A stretch of DNA of 64,000 bases from NCBI RefSeq assembly GCF_900476215.1, contig NZ_LS483446.1:248001-312000 (forward strand). Reading direction: 5' to 3'. The translations under genes were made by a program, and so were the position numbers. The DNA is from Helicobacter mustelae. GTDB lineage: Bacteria; Campylobacterota; Campylobacteria; Campylobacterales; Helicobacteraceae. The notes beneath the pieces are model-generated. The model was given only the letters and a program-made list of their open reading frames with translations, was not told the origin of the DNA and did no database searches. Below, piece after piece: positions 11,601 through 21,983 of the stretch (its first letter is position 1; each line of letters starts with the position of its first letter).

Positions 11601-13364
11601 TCAATTATTTGGGTTTTTAATCTCTTCAAGCATGGTGTAAAATGCCTTTTTTGTACCCTCTCTTACAGGCTGAAGTAGGCTTACAAAAACAATTACAATG
11701 CTTGCACACACAAATCCAGGGATAATCTCATAAATTGGCAAATAGTCATAAAAGAAATTTTTGTGCAAGACCACTGCTGCTGCGCCTGTGATCATCCCCG
11801 TGATTGCGCCCATTCTGGTCATGCGTGACCAAAAAAGTGAGAATAAGATTACGCTGCCAAAGCTCGCGCCAAATCCTGCCCATGCATAGGCTACGATGGA
11901 GAGGATGCTGGAATTTTTGTCTGCAGAGATGAAAAATGCAATGAGGGATACAGCTAGCACACTGGCCCTTGAGATGTTTATTACAAGTTTTTCTGGGGCT
12001 TCTTTGTGGAAGATTCTGCGATAAAAATCCTCAGCAATCGTGGAGCTAGAGACAAGCAACTGCGAGCTAGCAGTGCTCATGATGGCTGCTAGAATCGCGC
12101 TTAATAAAATCCCTGCCACCCAGGGATTAAAGAGGATTTGGCTCATGACAATAAAGATTTTTTCTGGATCATGGAGGGAGAGATTGAAACGATTGGCATA
12201 GGCAATGCCAAGTAATCCTATCGCGCAGGCCCCAATGAGGCTGATGCTCATCCAAGAAATACCGATAAATGTCGCGTAGGGAACATCTTTGATGGAGCGG
12301 ATGGACATGAAGCGCACCAAGATATGAGGTTGTCCAAAATATCCAAGACCCCATGCCAAGGCTGAGATGATGGCTAGGAAGGAGACTCCGCTAAAGAGGC
12401 TGAGATGTTTGGTGATGATTTTTGTATCTTTGAGTGCAATGAGCTGGGATTTGATGGCATTGAGCGCAGTTTCATTCTTGGGCATTTTTATAAGTGCATT
12501 CAGATTGGTTTGGAGATTTTTTATGTACTCTGGTGCGGGAGTTTTTTGGATATGCAGATCCTTGCTTGATTGCAGCAGGGTAAGAAGGGGAGGGATCTTT
12601 TCTTGTGCAGTCTGTGCATTGAAATCTGCAAGGATGGTGGGGATCTCTTCTTGGTATTTTTGTAGGCTCATGCGACTTTGATCAGAAGTCCTGATGGCAT
12701 CTGTTGCGTTAGAGAGTCCTCCTAGATGATAGAGCATAATGATGGGCACAACAATGAGAGCTAACATCATCAAAATCCCCTGGATCAAATCCGTCCAGCA
12801 GACTGCTTTATAGCCACCAAGAAATGTATAGGACACAATGATGATGGTTCCAATGCTAAGTGCATAGTCATATCTGAGTCCAAAGCTTGCTTCAAAGAGT
12901 TTGGCACCTCCTACAAGCCCGCTAGAAATATAAAAAGTAAAAAAGATCAAAATCACAATCGCACAAAGCAATCGCAGAATGTGTTTATCATCACTAAAGC
13001 GAGTTTCAAAATAATCAGGAATAGTGATACAGTCTGAAATCACGCTGGTATAAACCCTCAGACGCTTTGCGACAAAAATCCAATTGAGTGTCGCGCCAAT
13101 GGTCAATCCAATGGCAATATAAGATTCTATTAAGCCTCCTGCATAGAGTGCACCTGGTAGACCCATGAGCAACCATCCGCTCATATCAGAGGCACCTGCA
13201 GAGAGAGCAGAGACCACAGGGCCCATGGAGCGGCTGCCTAGGAAATAATCTTGCGTAGTGGTGTTTTGTTTGAAAAAATAAAAGCCAATGCCTAGCATCA
13301 CAAGGGAATAGCCCAGAAATGTAACAATGATGGGGATGCTCAGTGTAACAGTCTCAAAATTCAT
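11601..13364 (-). CDS. putP: Sodium/proline symporter with a long inserted loop
   Basis: Member of the sodium-solute symporter family, importing proline with Na+. Typical segments are [44 protein letters not shown] and [20 protein letters not shown], with about 13 membrane helices. At 587 residues it is about 90 longer than usual PutP. The extra length is a hydrophilic, helix-prone insert (about residues 220-330) between [12 protein letters not shown] and the [16 protein letters not shown] helix, where the family has only a short loop. It follows putA, which overlaps it by 4 bp (ATGA), so import and catabolism of proline form one operon. Confidence 0.93.
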   Translation of the reverse strand: MNFETVTLSIPIIVTFLGYSLVMLGIGFYFFKQNTTTQDYFLGSRSMGPVVSALSAGASDMSGWLLMGLPGALYAGGLIESYIAIGLTIGATLNWIFVAKRLRVYTSVISDCITIPDYFETRFSDDKHILRLLCAIVILIFFTFYISSGLVGGAKLFEASFGLRYDYALSIGTIIIVSYTFLGGYKAVCWTDLIQGILMMLALIVVPIIMLYHLGGLSNATDAIRTSDQSRMSLQKYQEEIPTILADFNAQTAQEKIPPLLTLLQSSKDLHIQKTPAPEYIKNLQTNLNALIKMPKNETALNAIKSQLIALKDTKIITKHLSLFSGVSFLAIISALAWGLGYFGQPHILVRFMSIRSIKDVPYATFIGISWMSISLIGACAIGLLGIAYANRFNLSLHDPEKIFIVMSQILFNPWVAGILLSAILAAIMSTASSQLLVSSSTIAEDFYRRIFHKEAPEKLVINISRASVLAVSLIAFFISADKNSSILSIVAYAWAGFGASFGSVILFSLFWSRMTRMGAITGMITGAAAVVLHKNFFYDYLPIYEIIPGFVCASIVIVFVSLLQPVREGTKKAFYTMLEEIKNPNN

Positions 13365-16300
13365 TTTTTCTCCTTTAAGATGCGCTCTCCTAGATTTCCA
13401 TAGCGATGATAGGAGATGCTGGTAGATTTTTCATTGAAGTAATACAAAAGCTCAAAGCGCCCATTCAAAAGCACGCGCTCCCTGATGATGATTTTTGCGA
13501 TGCGAGCAGCAGCTTGATAAATGGGGTCTTCTTGTGAGGGTGCGGATAGATAACGGATGCGCTCAAATTGATGTATTTTTTCAAGGAAGCTTTGGAGATT
13601 TTCTTCTACAAAATCCACTGCCCAAAACACCTTTTTTGCCTGCGCAATGACGGGGCTGGCATGCTCAAAACTCACGCAGATTGGAACCTTTGCAATGAGA
13701 CTTGCGATAATGATGCCAAAAACATCAATAAGTCTATCTTCTTGGCTGACGCGATAGATGAGATTGCGTATGGGTGTATAGGAAAAGAGGTTATCCTCCC
13801 CGCGTATGGTGATGTATTCTTTGCTCTGGCTAAATTCCTGCTCATAATGATGGGCAAAATTCCCAATCATTTTTTTTAAGATTTCCAATGTCTCTTTAGG
13901 GATTTCTTTGGCGATAGCTGTGAGTGCCTGCTCAAGCGGGTGGGAGGAGTATTGCTCGGGGATTTCTTCTTGGTGGATATGGAGAAATTGAGTGATGTAA
14001 TTATAAATCCCTACTTTGCGCCCAAAACCAATGGCACTTTTTTTGATCCCACCAAAGGGTTGGCGTAGCACAATTGCTCCAGTGGTGGGTTTGTTGATAT
14101 AGAGATTCCCTGCTTGTATATTTGTGCAGTAATACTCCCACTCTCGTTGATCTAGGGACTCCAATGCACTAGTAAGCCCATAGCCCGTGGCATTGGAGAT
14201 CTCTATAGCATCTTTGAGATCTTTTGCACACATCACGCCAAGTATGGGAGCAAATAGCTCGGTTTGATGCATGAAGGAATCTTCTTTCACGCCATATTTG
14301 ATCCCAGGAGTCATCAAATAGGGGTGATTTTCAATAAATCTTGGCTCTAGCGCCCAGGACTCTCCTTCTTCTAGTTCTCTGATTGCGCGCTTGACCTTGT
14401 CATTGATGGAATCTGCTAATGCCCCCAATTTGTTTTTTAGCACAAAGGGATTGCCAACGCTTAGAGATTTGGCAGCATCTACAAGAGTTTTTTTGAAATT
14501 TTCATCATGATAGACTTCCTCCTCTAAAATCAATAAAGAGGTCGCAGAGCATTTTTGCCCAGAATTGCTAAAGGCAGAGTGGATGATGTTCTTGATGGCT
14601 GCATCTCTATCCGCCATTTTGGTGACAATTGTGGCGTTTTTGCCCCCTGTTTCTGCGCTAAGCAACAAAGTGGGATTGCTCTCTAGCATCTTATAAGCAC
14701 TCTCTTCCCCACCAGTGAAGACGCAGAAATCTATCAAGGGATTTTTGAGTAAAAATTTGGAAATATCACTTCCATGTGAGGGGAGATAGAGGAGCGTCTC
14801 TTTGGAAAAGCCAGCATCCCAAAAGCATTCACAGATTTTATAACCTGTGAGTAGGGCAAGGCTTGAGGGCTTGAAGATCACTTTATTCCCCGCTGCGAGT
14901 GGGGCGGCTATGGTGCCTACAGGAATGCCGATGGGGAAATTCCAAGGAGCAATGGTGGCACCTATGCCCTTGGCATGAAATTGTGTGGTGGGATTTTGTG
15001 CCTTGAGCGTGGAGAGGGAATGAGGATAAAATTCCAAAAAATCAATAGCTTCGCTTACTTCTGGATCGATTTCCAAAAATGTCTTTCCCACCTCCAGTGC
15101 TGCGATGCCAATAAGATCTCCACGGCGATCGCGCATGATTTGTGCGGTTTTTGCTAGCAGGCTGTGTAATTCTTCATGAGAGAGAATGGGCGCATTCTTG
15201 GCCACTTGCAGGGCTTTGTGAATGGCTTCTTCATCTGCGAGATATACTTCCGCGATTTCTTTTTGATGAATCTTATCTTTGATGAGAATTTTTTGGCCAG
15301 TTTTTAACTCACTTCCTGCAACGGGGTAGAGCGTGATTTTTTCAAAATTTTCATACTTGGATTTGATTTGCTCTGCCCACTTGCGATTAGAGGGCAAGAT
15401 GAAATCCGTATCTGGCTCGTTGTGAAAAACTTTAGTTTGCAGGGTACTGGGAGTGATTTTGCTCTGCAAGCGGTTTTGGCGTCTTTTGGTGGAGTTGTCT
15501 AGCGTCTTTATGCCTTGGATGGATTGCAAAAAGATGTTTTTCTGTTTTTCCCAATTGTCATCCCCTACTTTGAGGTGGAAAAAATAGCGCATGAAATTAT
15601 CAGAACTTGTGTTTTCATCTAAGCGCCTTACTAGATAAGCAATGGCATTATTGAAATGTGCTTCATCACAAACTGGTGCATAAAGGATGAGTTTGTGCAT
15701 TTGGCTAAGCTCTTGACTTGCCTGCATGCTCATGCCCTCAAGCATTTCAAAAGTGAAGGAATCTAGAGCATCTTTTTCTGTAATGCGTGTATAGGCATAA
15801 GCAATCTCAAAGATATTGTGGCTGGCAATTCCGATGTGAATGTATTTGTGATTATCCCCAGTGAGGATGAAATCTAGCATTTTTTTATAATTGCTATCTG
15901 TCTGTGCTTTTTGTTCAAATGTGGGAAGCTCCCAGCCTCTTTGGCTAGCAATGGTTTCTTCAGATTCCATATTGGCACCCTTGACAAAGCGGATTTTGAT
16001 GGGTTTGCCCCCCTCTAGCACGCGCTTTTTGGAAAATTCATGCAGCACCTGGAGGTAATGGTAGGAATCAGGAATATAGGCTTGCAAAACAATACCTGCC
16101 TCTAAGTCTTTGAAATCACTGATGGCATCCATAAATGCGCTGACAGTAAGCTCTAAATCACGAAATTCCTCCATATCAAGATTGATAAATTTTTGCAGCC
16201 CGCTTTCTTTTTCTTTTTTGGAGGCAAGGGCGTAGAGGTGCTTGAGGCGCTGGATAACCTCTTGTTTAGAAGCTTCAAAATCAATGATGTTAATCTGACT

Positions 16301-16843
16301 AAAAATCGTGGTAATTTTAATCGAAATATAAGTGATATAGGATGAAGCAATGGCTTCTTCATATTTTTGGATGCGATAATGCGCCTCCTCCTCTCCTAGC
16401 ACCTCCTCACCGATGAAATTGATATTAATGGTGATATTTTCTTCTGCTCGCTTGGTGATATGGGATTGCAAAAAATCTGGATTGGCATCTAGTACCATGG
16501 ATTTGGTGTCACTGCGAATCTGAGAGACGAAAAATGGCACACTCAGACTTGGGACGAATTTCCCGACATTGAGAAACAAAAAAAGCAAGGTTTTTTCTGT
16601 GGGGGTGAAAAAATCCGCAATGCCATGCCTCTCAAGGATGTAGTGAATAAGCTCAAAGTTTTTGGAGCGATCTTTTGTGCGAAAACTTTTGTCCAGCAAT
16701 TCGATGAGCATCACCTTGCTTTTGGGATTATTGAGAAGTTTTTGCATCTTATGATGAAATTTTTGTTCTTGCCTAGAGAGTTTTTTTGCAATTGTGTTTT
16801 GCAATTTCTCTGCTAGGGCTAGAGATTTTTCTACAACAGACAT
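13361..16843 (-). CDS. putA: Bifunctional proline dehydrogenase / P5C dehydrogenase
   Basis: Oxidises proline to glutamate in two steps. The N-terminal half holds the FAD-dependent proline dehydrogenase (about residues 130-450, with [11 protein letters not shown]). The second half is an aldehyde dehydrogenase (about 550-980, with [27 protein letters not shown] and the catalytic Cys in NSGQKCSA), followed by a C-terminal extension. There is no ribbon-helix-helix DNA-binding domain, so it should not be an autorepressor. I choose the ATG at 16843 because GGGAGGA precedes it by 5 bp; a longer frame reaches 16879 without such a site. About 1160 residues, close to the H. pylori enzyme. Operon with putP. 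Confidence 0.95.
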   Translation of the reverse strand: MSVVEKSLALAEKLQNTIAKKLSRQEQKFHHKMQKLLNNPKSKVMLIELLDKSFRTKDRSKNFELIHYILERHGIADFFTPTEKTLLFLFLNVGKFVPSLSVPFFVSQIRSDTKSMVLDANPDFLQSHITKRAEENITININFIGEEVLGEEEAHYRIQKYEEAIASSYITYISIKITTIFSQINIIDFEASKQEVIQRLKHLYALASKKEKESGLQKFINLDMEEFRDLELTVSAFMDAISDFKDLEAGIVLQAYIPDSYHYLQVLHEFSKKRVLEGGKPIKIRFVKGANMESEETIASQRGWELPTFEQKAQTDSNYKKMLDFILTGDNHKYIHIGIASHNIFEIAYAYTRITEKDALDSFTFEMLEGMSMQASQELSQMHKLILYAPVCDEAHFNNAIAYLVRRLDENTSSDNFMRYFFHLKVGDDNWEKQKNIFLQSIQGIKTLDNSTKRRQNRLQSKITPSTLQTKVFHNEPDTDFILPSNRKWAEQIKSKYENFEKITLYPVAGSELKTGQKILIKDKIHQKEIAEVYLADEEAIHKALQVAKNAPILSHEELHSLLAKTAQIMRDRRGDLIGIAALEVGKTFLEIDPEVSEAIDFLEFYPHSLSTLKAQNPTTQFHAKGIGATIAPWNFPIGIPVGTIAAPLAAGNKVIFKPSSLALLTGYKICECFWDAGFSKETLLYLPSHGSDISKFLLKNPLIDFCVFTGGEESAYKMLESNPTLLLSAETGGKNATIVTKMADRDAAIKNIIHSAFSNSGQKCSATSLLILEEEVYHDENFKKTLVDAAKSLSVGNPFVLKNKLGALADSINDKVKRAIRELEEGESWALEPRFIENHPYLMTPGIKYGVKEDSFMHQTELFAPILGVMCAKDLKDAIEISNATGYGLTSALESLDQREWEYYCTNIQAGNLYINKPTTGAIVLRQPFGGIKKSAIGFGRKVGIYNYITQFLHIHQEEIPEQYSSHPLEQALTAIAKEIPKETLEILKKMIGNFAHHYEQEFSQSKEYITIRGEDNLFSYTPIRNLIYRVSQEDRLIDVFGIIIASLIAKVPICVSFEHASPVIAQAKKVFWAVDFVEENLQSFLEKIHQFERIRYLSAPSQEDPIYQAAARIAKIIIRERVLLNGRFELLYYFNEKSTSISYHRYGNLGERILKEKK

Positions 16844-16938
16844 GGATTCCTCCCTTGTGATTTTTGTGGAACAAAGCAAATTTCTGCCTTTGCCTTAAGG
16901 AATTTCTAACAATACTCATTTCTTGTTAAAATCCTAGT

Positions 16939-16944
16939 ATTATA
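16939..16944 (-). promoter_or_regulatory. -10 box for putA
   Basis: TATAAT on the minus strand, about 96 bp before the chosen putA start, would give a leader of roughly 90 nt. Confidence 0.5.
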
Positions 16945-17123
16945 GACGCATTTTGTGCGCAATTCACACATATTTTCACAACACAGATGGGGAGTGGCTG
17001 CAGACAAAATCCAATGGAATTTTGTTGTAAGAGGCTTGATTGCATCTAGAGATTTTTTGGTTCGCGAGATTTTGGTTTTTGAAGTGTTTGGGCTTTGATT
17101 TTGTATAGGGACTTGAAGCGGCG

Positions 17124-17149
17124 CCCCTGCTGAATTTTGATTCCAGGGG
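17124..17149 (-). terminator. Long hairpin downstream of tRNA-Phe
   Basis: CCCCTG and CAGGGG enclose a second pairing GAAT/ATTC, so the RNA can form a 10-bp stem with a 4-nt loop and a two-base bulge. It begins 16 nt after the end of the tRNA on its transcribed strand. No U run follows, so it may be a processing or partial termination signal rather than a classic intrinsic terminator. Confidence 0.4.
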
Positions 17150-17165
17150 ATATTTGTGCTTTTAG

Positions 17166-17241
17166 TGGTGGCTTGAGGCGGAATCGAACCACCGACACGA
17201 AGATTTTCAGTCTTCTGCTCTACCGACTGAGCTATCAAGCC
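17166..17241 (-). tRNA. tRNA-Phe (anticodon GAA)
   Basis: Read on the minus strand, the 76-nt gene begins GGCTTGATAG and ends GCCACCA, so CCA is encoded. The acceptor stem GGCTTGA pairs with TCAAGCC, the anticodon loop is ACTGAAAAT with GAA at its centre, and the T arm contains GGTTCGATTCC. All four arms fold normally. Confidence 0.97.
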
Positions 17242-17292
17242 AAAGTAAAACCGAATTCTATGGAATAAATCTTAAAATTTAGCTTAAATGGC

Positions 17293-17298
17293 TATAAT
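17293..17298 (+). promoter_or_regulatory. -10 box for xth
   Basis: TGGCTATAAT, a TATAAT element 44 bp before the xth ATG, in the short divergent spacer with tRNA-Phe. Confidence 0.5.
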
Positions 17299-17341
17299 TT
17301 TGCCAAAGTTTTAGTAGAAATTGTGAGAAAAGAGGGTAAAG

Positions 17342-18094
17342 ATGCGATTGATTTCATGGAATGTGAATGGACTGCGTGCTTGTATGAACAAGGGTTTTAT
17401 GGATTTTTTCAGACAAATTGATGCAGATATTTTTTGTATCCAAGAATCCAAAATGCATCCAGATCAGGCAGATTTTGTTTTTGATGGTTATCATGGCTAT
17501 TGGAATAGTGCAGAAAAAAAGGGCTATTCTGGAGTGGTGGTTTTGAGCAAGCAAGAGCCTCTTTGTGTGGAATATGATATGGGTATAGAGCATCATGACA
17601 AAGAGGGGCGCGTGATTTGTGCGGAATATCCAGATTTTTATCTAATCAACGTTTACACACCCAATTCCAAGCGCGAGCTTGAGAGATTGGAATATCGCAT
17701 GCAGTGGGAGGATGATTTTTTGAATTTTCTCAAAAATTTAGAGCGAAAAAAGCCCCTGATTATTTGCGGAGACCTCAATGTCGCGCATAAAGAAATCGAT
17801 CTTAAAAACCCCAAAACAAACCGCAGGAATGCTGGGTTTACTGATGAGGAGCGGGAAAAAATGACCACTCTCTTGGAAAATGGATTTATTGATACCTTTC
17901 GATATTTTTATCCCGATCTAGAGGGGGCTTACAGCTGGTGGAGTTATATGGGCAGGGCGCGCCAAAACAACACGGGATGGAGAATTGATTATTTTTTGTG
18001 CTCAGAGATTTTGCAAAAAAGACTCATTGAGGCCAAGATCTATTCAGAGATTTTGGGGAGCGATCACTGCCCTGTGGGTTTGGTGATTTCATAA
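17342..18094 (+). CDS. xth: Exodeoxyribonuclease III (AP endonuclease)
   Basis: A 250-residue member of the ExoIII/APE family, acting in base excision repair at abasic sites and on blocked 3' ends. Motifs are RLISWNVNGLRA at the N-terminus, IFCIQESK with the metal-binding Glu, GDLNVAHKEIDLKNP, RNAGFTDEER, and the final GSDHCPVGL with the catalytic Asp-His pair. It is likely monocistronic. Confidence 0.95.
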   Translation: MRLISWNVNGLRACMNKGFMDFFRQIDADIFCIQESKMHPDQADFVFDGYHGYWNSAEKKGYSGVVVLSKQEPLCVEYDMGIEHHDKEGRVICAEYPDFYLINVYTPNSKRELERLEYRMQWEDDFLNFLKNLERKKPLIICGDLNVAHKEIDLKNPKTNRRNAGFTDEEREKMTTLLENGFIDTFRYFYPDLEGAYSWWSYMGRARQNNTGWRIDYFLCSEILQKRLIEAKIYSEILGSDHCPVGLVIS

Positions 18095-18141
18095 ATTTTT
18101 TGGGTGGGGTGATTTTGTATGAGTGGTTATAAAACTTTTGT

Positions 18142-18147
18142 TAGAAT
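18142..18147 (+). promoter_or_regulatory. Candidate -10 element for the cheY-ftsH operon
   Basis: TAGAAT, 54 bp before the proposed cheY start and after xth. Single mismatch to TATAAT; no -35 seen. Confidence 0.4.
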
Positions 18148-18200
18148 ACGCTCACAAAAAAAGTGAGATTTATTAGAGACTTTTGCTTGAAGGAGATTGC

Positions 18201-18575
18201 TTGAAGTTACTTGTTGTAGATGATAGCTCCACAATGAGAAGAATTATAAAAAATACTTTGCAGCGTTTGGGCTATGAGGATATTTTGGAGGCAGAGCATG
18301 GTGTTGAGGCCTGGGACATCTTGAATGGAGATAGTAAGATCGATGTTTTGATTACAGATTGGAATATGCCCGAGATGAATGGACTTGAGCTTGTGAAAAA
18401 AACACGAGCGGATGCAAGGTATGAAGATATTCCTATCATTATGGTGACCACAGAGGGAGGCAAGGCAGAAGTGATCACTGCGCTAAAAGCTGGTGTGAAT
18501 AATTACATTGTCAAGCCCTTCACCCCACAGGTACTAAAAGAGAAGTTGGAAGCGGTTTTGGGCCTAAATGACTGA
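18201..18575 (+). CDS. cheY: Chemotaxis response regulator CheY
   Basis: Single-domain receiver protein of 124 residues that is phosphorylated by CheA and binds the flagellar switch. I place the start at a TTG (18201), which lies 5 bp after AAGGAG and gives MKLLVVDDSS, the usual N-terminus and length of Helicobacter CheY1; a TTG further upstream lacks this site. The acidic pocket D7-D8, phospho-acceptor D53 (ITDWNMPEMNG), the switch Thr in VTTEGG and Lys in IVKPFTP are all present. It overlaps prmA by 8 bp. Confidence 0.95.
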   Translation: MKLLVVDDSSTMRRIIKNTLQRLGYEDILEAEHGVEAWDILNGDSKIDVLITDWNMPEMNGLELVKKTRADARYEDIPIIMVTTEGGKAEVITALKAGVNNYIVKPFTPQVLKEKLEAVLGLND

Positions 18576-19467
18576 AGATTTTTTTGAAGTCACGATTCTT
18601 CCGCAATCCCATTGCGATTTATTCATTGATTTCATCATTGATTCTACGGGTGAGGCTATCGAGGAATCCTTAATTTCTCTTGATTTTGTTAAAGACTTTG
18701 AATTTTTTGCCCTCAAGATGGAGCAGCTTTCTGTCCCAATGCTTCCAACTATCATCGTGCGCAGTCAGGAAGACTGTCGAGATCTCATAAAAAGTTTGCG
18801 GTCCTTTGTGCAATTATTGGGAGAGAGAGTGGGGGAGGCTGTTGGTTTTGCATACAAGATTCAAAAAAAGAAAAATGAAGATTGGATTCAAAAATACAAA
18901 GAAGGAGTTGCACCCATTGTCTGTGGGGGGTTTTATATTCGTCCGAGTTGGGTTGCTCCAAAAAAAGATCTAGAAAATCTCATCATCGATCCAGCCCTTG
19001 CTTTTGGATCGGGGCATCATGCAACTACAGCGATGTGCATAGAATTTTTAAACTCTCTAGATCTCAGAGAAAAAAAATGCCTGGATGTTGGCTGCGGGAG
19101 CGGGATTTTGTCACTTGTAGCCAAAAAAAGAGGAGCTAATGTTTTTTTGTGTGACACAGATGCGCTTGCAGTGATAGAGAGCAAGAAAAATTTCGCATTA
19201 AATGGTGAGCAAATCGACCAGATATGGGAGGGCAGCATCAAGGATGAGGAGCGGGTTTATGACGTGATAGTGGCCAATATTTTGGCAGATGTTATTAAAA
19301 TACTATATAATGATTTTTCCAAAGCACTCAAGAGTGGTGCTACCTTGATCCTTTCGGGAATTTTAGAGCAATATAAAGATAGCGTGATTGATAAATTTTC
19401 TGCTTTTGTGTTACAGGAAATTTTGACCAAAGAGGAATGGGTAGCATTAAAAATGATTAAAAAATAG
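18568..19467 (+). CDS. prmA: Ribosomal protein L11 methyltransferase
   Basis: SAM-dependent methyltransferase (299 residues) that trimethylates ribosomal protein L11. The C-terminal half carries the class I SAM fold: DPALAFGSGHHATT, then CLDVGCGSGILSLVA near residue 175, and VIVANILADVI, the NxL-type motif of protein and RNA methyltransferases. It overlaps cheY and precedes ftsH by 19 bp, the same order as in H. pylori. Confidence 0.93.
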   Translation: MTEDFFEVTILPQSHCDLFIDFIIDSTGEAIEESLISLDFVKDFEFFALKMEQLSVPMLPTIIVRSQEDCRDLIKSLRSFVQLLGERVGEAVGFAYKIQKKKNEDWIQKYKEGVAPIVCGGFYIRPSWVAPKKDLENLIIDPALAFGSGHHATTAMCIEFLNSLDLREKKCLDVGCGSGILSLVAKKRGANVFLCDTDALAVIESKKNFALNGEQIDQIWEGSIKDEERVYDVIVANILADVIKILYNDFSKALKSGATLILSGILEQYKDSVIDKFSAFVLQEILTKEEWVALKMIKK

Positions 19468-19486
19468 AACTGACAAAAGGGGAACG

Positions 19487-21382
19487 ATGGCACAAGAGAA
19501 AAAAAATAAAAAACCCAATAAACAAAACCCCATCTTAGTGTTTCTTGTTTTTGCCGTGCTCGCTATTTTGCTTGTGCGCCTCACAAGCTCTGAAGAGGGC
19601 GGCATTTTGGACAAAATTGGCGGCGGTGTAAGCAAGAATATTGATTATTATGAGCTCAAACAATTGATTAAAAACAATGAAGTGAGTTCTGTGAGTATTG
19701 GACAGACCATCATCAAAGCTACAGGAAATCGTGGCGGACAGAAGATTTATTATGTCGCAAAAAAAGTCCAAGACCCTACACTTGTGCCATTGTTGGATGA
19801 GAAAAAGATTAACTATGGTGGTTTTAGCGAAAGCAATTTTTTCACAGAAATGCTAGGCTGGCTACTCCCTTTTTTGATTATCATTTTTATTTGGGTTTTC
19901 ATCACCTCCAGGATGCAAAAAAACATGGGGGGAGGAATTTTTGGCATGGGCAGCTCCAAGAAGCTCGTGAATGCTGAAAAGCCCAAGGTACGTTTTGGTG
20001 ATATGGCAGGGAATGAAGAGGCAAAAGAAGAGGTTGTAGAGATTGTGGACTTTCTCAAATATCCCGAACGATATGCTTCTATTGGTGCCAAAATCCCCAA
20101 GGGAGTTTTATTGGTTGGACCTCCTGGGACTGGCAAAACTCTGCTTGCCAAAGCCGTGGCAGGTGAGGCGAATGTCCCCTTTTTCTCCATGAGCGGGAGT
20201 AGCTTCATTGAGATGTTTGTAGGGCTTGGTGCCAGTCGTGTGAGAGATTTGTTTGAGATGGCAAAGAAAGAGGCTCCGAGCATGATTTTCATCGATGAGA
20301 TTGATGCTATTGGTAAATCTCGTGCAGCTGGTGGGATGATTAGCGGCAATGATGAAAGAGAGCAGACACTCAACCAATTGCTCGCAGAGATGGATGGATT
20401 TGGATCAGAAAATGCCCCTGTGATTGTGCTGGCTGCTACAAATAGACCCGAGGTATTAGATCCTGCACTTTTGCGCCCGGGCAGATTTGATCGGCAGGTG
20501 CTTGTGGATAAACCAGATTTCAATGGCAGGATCGAAATCCTAAAGGTGCACATCAAATCTGTGAAACTTGCCAAAGATGTGGATTTACAAGAGATTGCCA
20601 AGCTCACTGCGGGGCTTGCTGGTGCGGATTTGGCAAACATCATCAATGAAGCTGCACTCCTTGCGGGGCGTGCAAATCAAAAAGAAGTCTCTCAGAAAAA
20701 TCTTAAAGAAGCTGTAGAGCGCGGTATTGCGGGATTGGAGAAAAAATCTCGTAGAATCTCTCCGCAGGAGAAAAAAATCGTGGCTTATCATGAGAGTGGA
20801 CATGCGGTGATCTCAGAGATGACCAAGGGATCAGATCGTGTCAATAAGGTCTCCATCATCCCGCGCGGGATGGCAGCACTTGGCTATACTCTCAATACGC
20901 CTGAGGAAAATAAATACCTCATTCAAAAGCATGAACTCATTGCAAAAATTGACGTGCTCCTAGGCGGTCGCGCAGCAGAAGAAGTGTTCTTGGAGGAGAT
21001 TTCCACAGGGGCAAGTAATGACTTGGAGCGCGCTACAGATATTTTAAAATCGATGGTGAGTTATTATGGCATGACGGATGTGAGTGGGTTAATGGTGTTA
21101 GAAAAATCACGCAATGCTTTTTTGGGCGGGGGAATGGGTTCTTCTAGGGAGTTTAGTGAAAAGATTGCAGAATCCATGGATCATTACATCAAAGAAACCC
21201 TCAATGAGCGCTATAGCGCTGTAAAACAAACTCTGCGTGACTATCGAGATGCTATTGAGAAAATGGTAGCCGAGTTACTCGAAAAAGAGGTGATTGATGG
21301 CAATCGGGTACGCGAGATTTTGGGAGATTATGAAAGAGAAAGGGGGCTAGAAACTCGCTTGGTGCAGAGAGAAGAGCTCTAA
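19487..21382 (+). CDS. ftsH: ATP-dependent zinc metalloprotease FtsH
   Basis: Membrane-anchored AAA+ protease of 631 residues that degrades misfolded membrane proteins and selected cytoplasmic targets. It has two N-terminal membrane segments (about 12-30 and 120-140) around a periplasmic domain, a Walker A loop GPPGTGKT near residue 210, Walker [11 protein letters not shown], the SRH region [18 protein letters not shown], and the zinc motif HESGH near 434. Start ATG follows AAGGGG. The next gene starts two bases after its stop. Confidence 0.97.
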   Translation: MAQEKKNKKPNKQNPILVFLVFAVLAILLVRLTSSEEGGILDKIGGGVSKNIDYYELKQLIKNNEVSSVSIGQTIIKATGNRGGQKIYYVAKKVQDPTLVPLLDEKKINYGGFSESNFFTEMLGWLLPFLIIIFIWVFITSRMQKNMGGGIFGMGSSKKLVNAEKPKVRFGDMAGNEEAKEEVVEIVDFLKYPERYASIGAKIPKGVLLVGPPGTGKTLLAKAVAGEANVPFFSMSGSSFIEMFVGLGASRVRDLFEMAKKEAPSMIFIDEIDAIGKSRAAGGMISGNDEREQTLNQLLAEMDGFGSENAPVIVLAATNRPEVLDPALLRPGRFDRQVLVDKPDFNGRIEILKVHIKSVKLAKDVDLQEIAKLTAGLAGADLANIINEAALLAGRANQKEVSQKNLKEAVERGIAGLEKKSRRISPQEKKIVAYHESGHAVISEMTKGSDRVNKVSIIPRGMAALGYTLNTPEENKYLIQKHELIAKIDVLLGGRAAEEVFLEEISTGASNDLERATDILKSMVSYYGMTDVSGLMVLEKSRNAFLGGGMGSSREFSEKIAESMDHYIKETLNERYSAVKQTLRDYRDAIEKMVAELLEKEVIDGNRVREILGDYERERGLETRLVQREEL

Positions 21383-21383
21383 A

Positions 21384-21983
21384 ATGGTGCGTACGCAGTT
21401 TTTGGCTAAAGAGGGGTTTAAGGGACTTGGCATAGGCATTTTGATCTTTCTTGTTGCATTTTTATTGGATTTGAGATTCTTGCTTTTTTTTCTGCTAATT
21501 TTTTTAGCCATGTGGATTTTTATTTTTCGCAATCCCGAGCGCTTTGCAAGTGAGCGCGGAGAGGGCGTCGTCCTTGCTCCTAGTGATGGGAAGATTACTG
21601 ATATCTGGTATCAAAGTGGACTTGTGTACATTAGTATTGCCATTGATTGGGTGGATGTTGGATTGCTGCGCGCTCCTTATGATGCGCGCAATATCTCGTT
21701 CAAGATTAGACATGGGCTAAGGGCGTCTTTTGTCCCAGAGGCCACCAAAGAGAAGGTGAATCAAAGGATGTATTATCAAAGTGAGGATTTTGACATGATT
21801 ATCGAGCCTGAAATCTTCCAGGCAAATTTTTATCCGCTTCCAGATGCCCTTACAGGCGATCGCATTGGTTTTTGCAAATTAGGAAGATTGCAGGTAGTTT
21901 TCAAAGAGAATTTCTTGGATTTGAGGGTCAATATCGGCGATGTGCTAAAGGGGGGAGAAACTTTATTGGGATACAAAAAATGA
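21384..21983 (+). CDS. Phosphatidylserine decarboxylase-like protein lacking the cleavage motif
   Basis: A 199-residue protein with two N-terminal hydrophobic segments followed by a short PSD-type domain: FRNPER, APSDGKI, WVDVGLLRAPYDARN. PSD makes phosphatidylethanolamine and needs self-cleavage at Gly-Ser (LGST or FGSR) to form its pyruvoyl cofactor. Here the matching place reads KLGRLQVVF, with no Ser, and the His of the usual DVHVNRAP motif is replaced (DVGLLRAP). It therefore cannot work as a normal PSD. It sits between ftsH and pssA, overlapping pssA by 4 bp, as in H. pylori (HP1070 position). A structural or regulatory role near PssA is a guess. Confidence 0.75.
   Translation: MVRTQFLAKEGFKGLGIGILIFLVAFLLDLRFLLFFLLIFLAMWIFIFRNPERFASERGEGVVLAPSDGKITDIWYQSGLVYISIAIDWVDVGLLRAPYDARNISFKIRHGLRASFVPEATKEKVNQRMYYQSEDFDMIIEPEIFQANFYPLPDALTGDRIGFCKLGRLQVVFKENFLDLRVNIGDVLKGGETLLGYKK

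Larger units (their letters stand above)
16844..17165. other. Upstream region of putA
   Basis: Non-coding stretch between putA and tRNA-Phe. It holds the putA -10 box (16939-16944), a strong hairpin at 17124-17149, and no convincing gene on either strand. Confidence 0.5.

Noticed and set aside
11426-11629. 67-codon minus-strand frame at the 3' end of putP
   Set aside because: It overlaps the putP end in another frame and has no ribosome site; the opposite strand has a stronger signal.
16860-16890. Possible sigma-54 promoter before putA on the minus strand (GG followed by TTTGCTTT)
   Set aside because: GG and GC are 9 bp apart instead of 10, and a TATAAT box explains the start better.
16906-17238. 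110-codon minus-strand frame across tRNA-Phe
   Set aside because: It runs through the tRNA gene and its start is taken from tRNA sequence.
19813-20646. 277-codon minus-strand frame opposite ftsH
   Set aside because: Lies wholly against a highly conserved gene and shows Ser/Pro/Ala-rich shadow composition.
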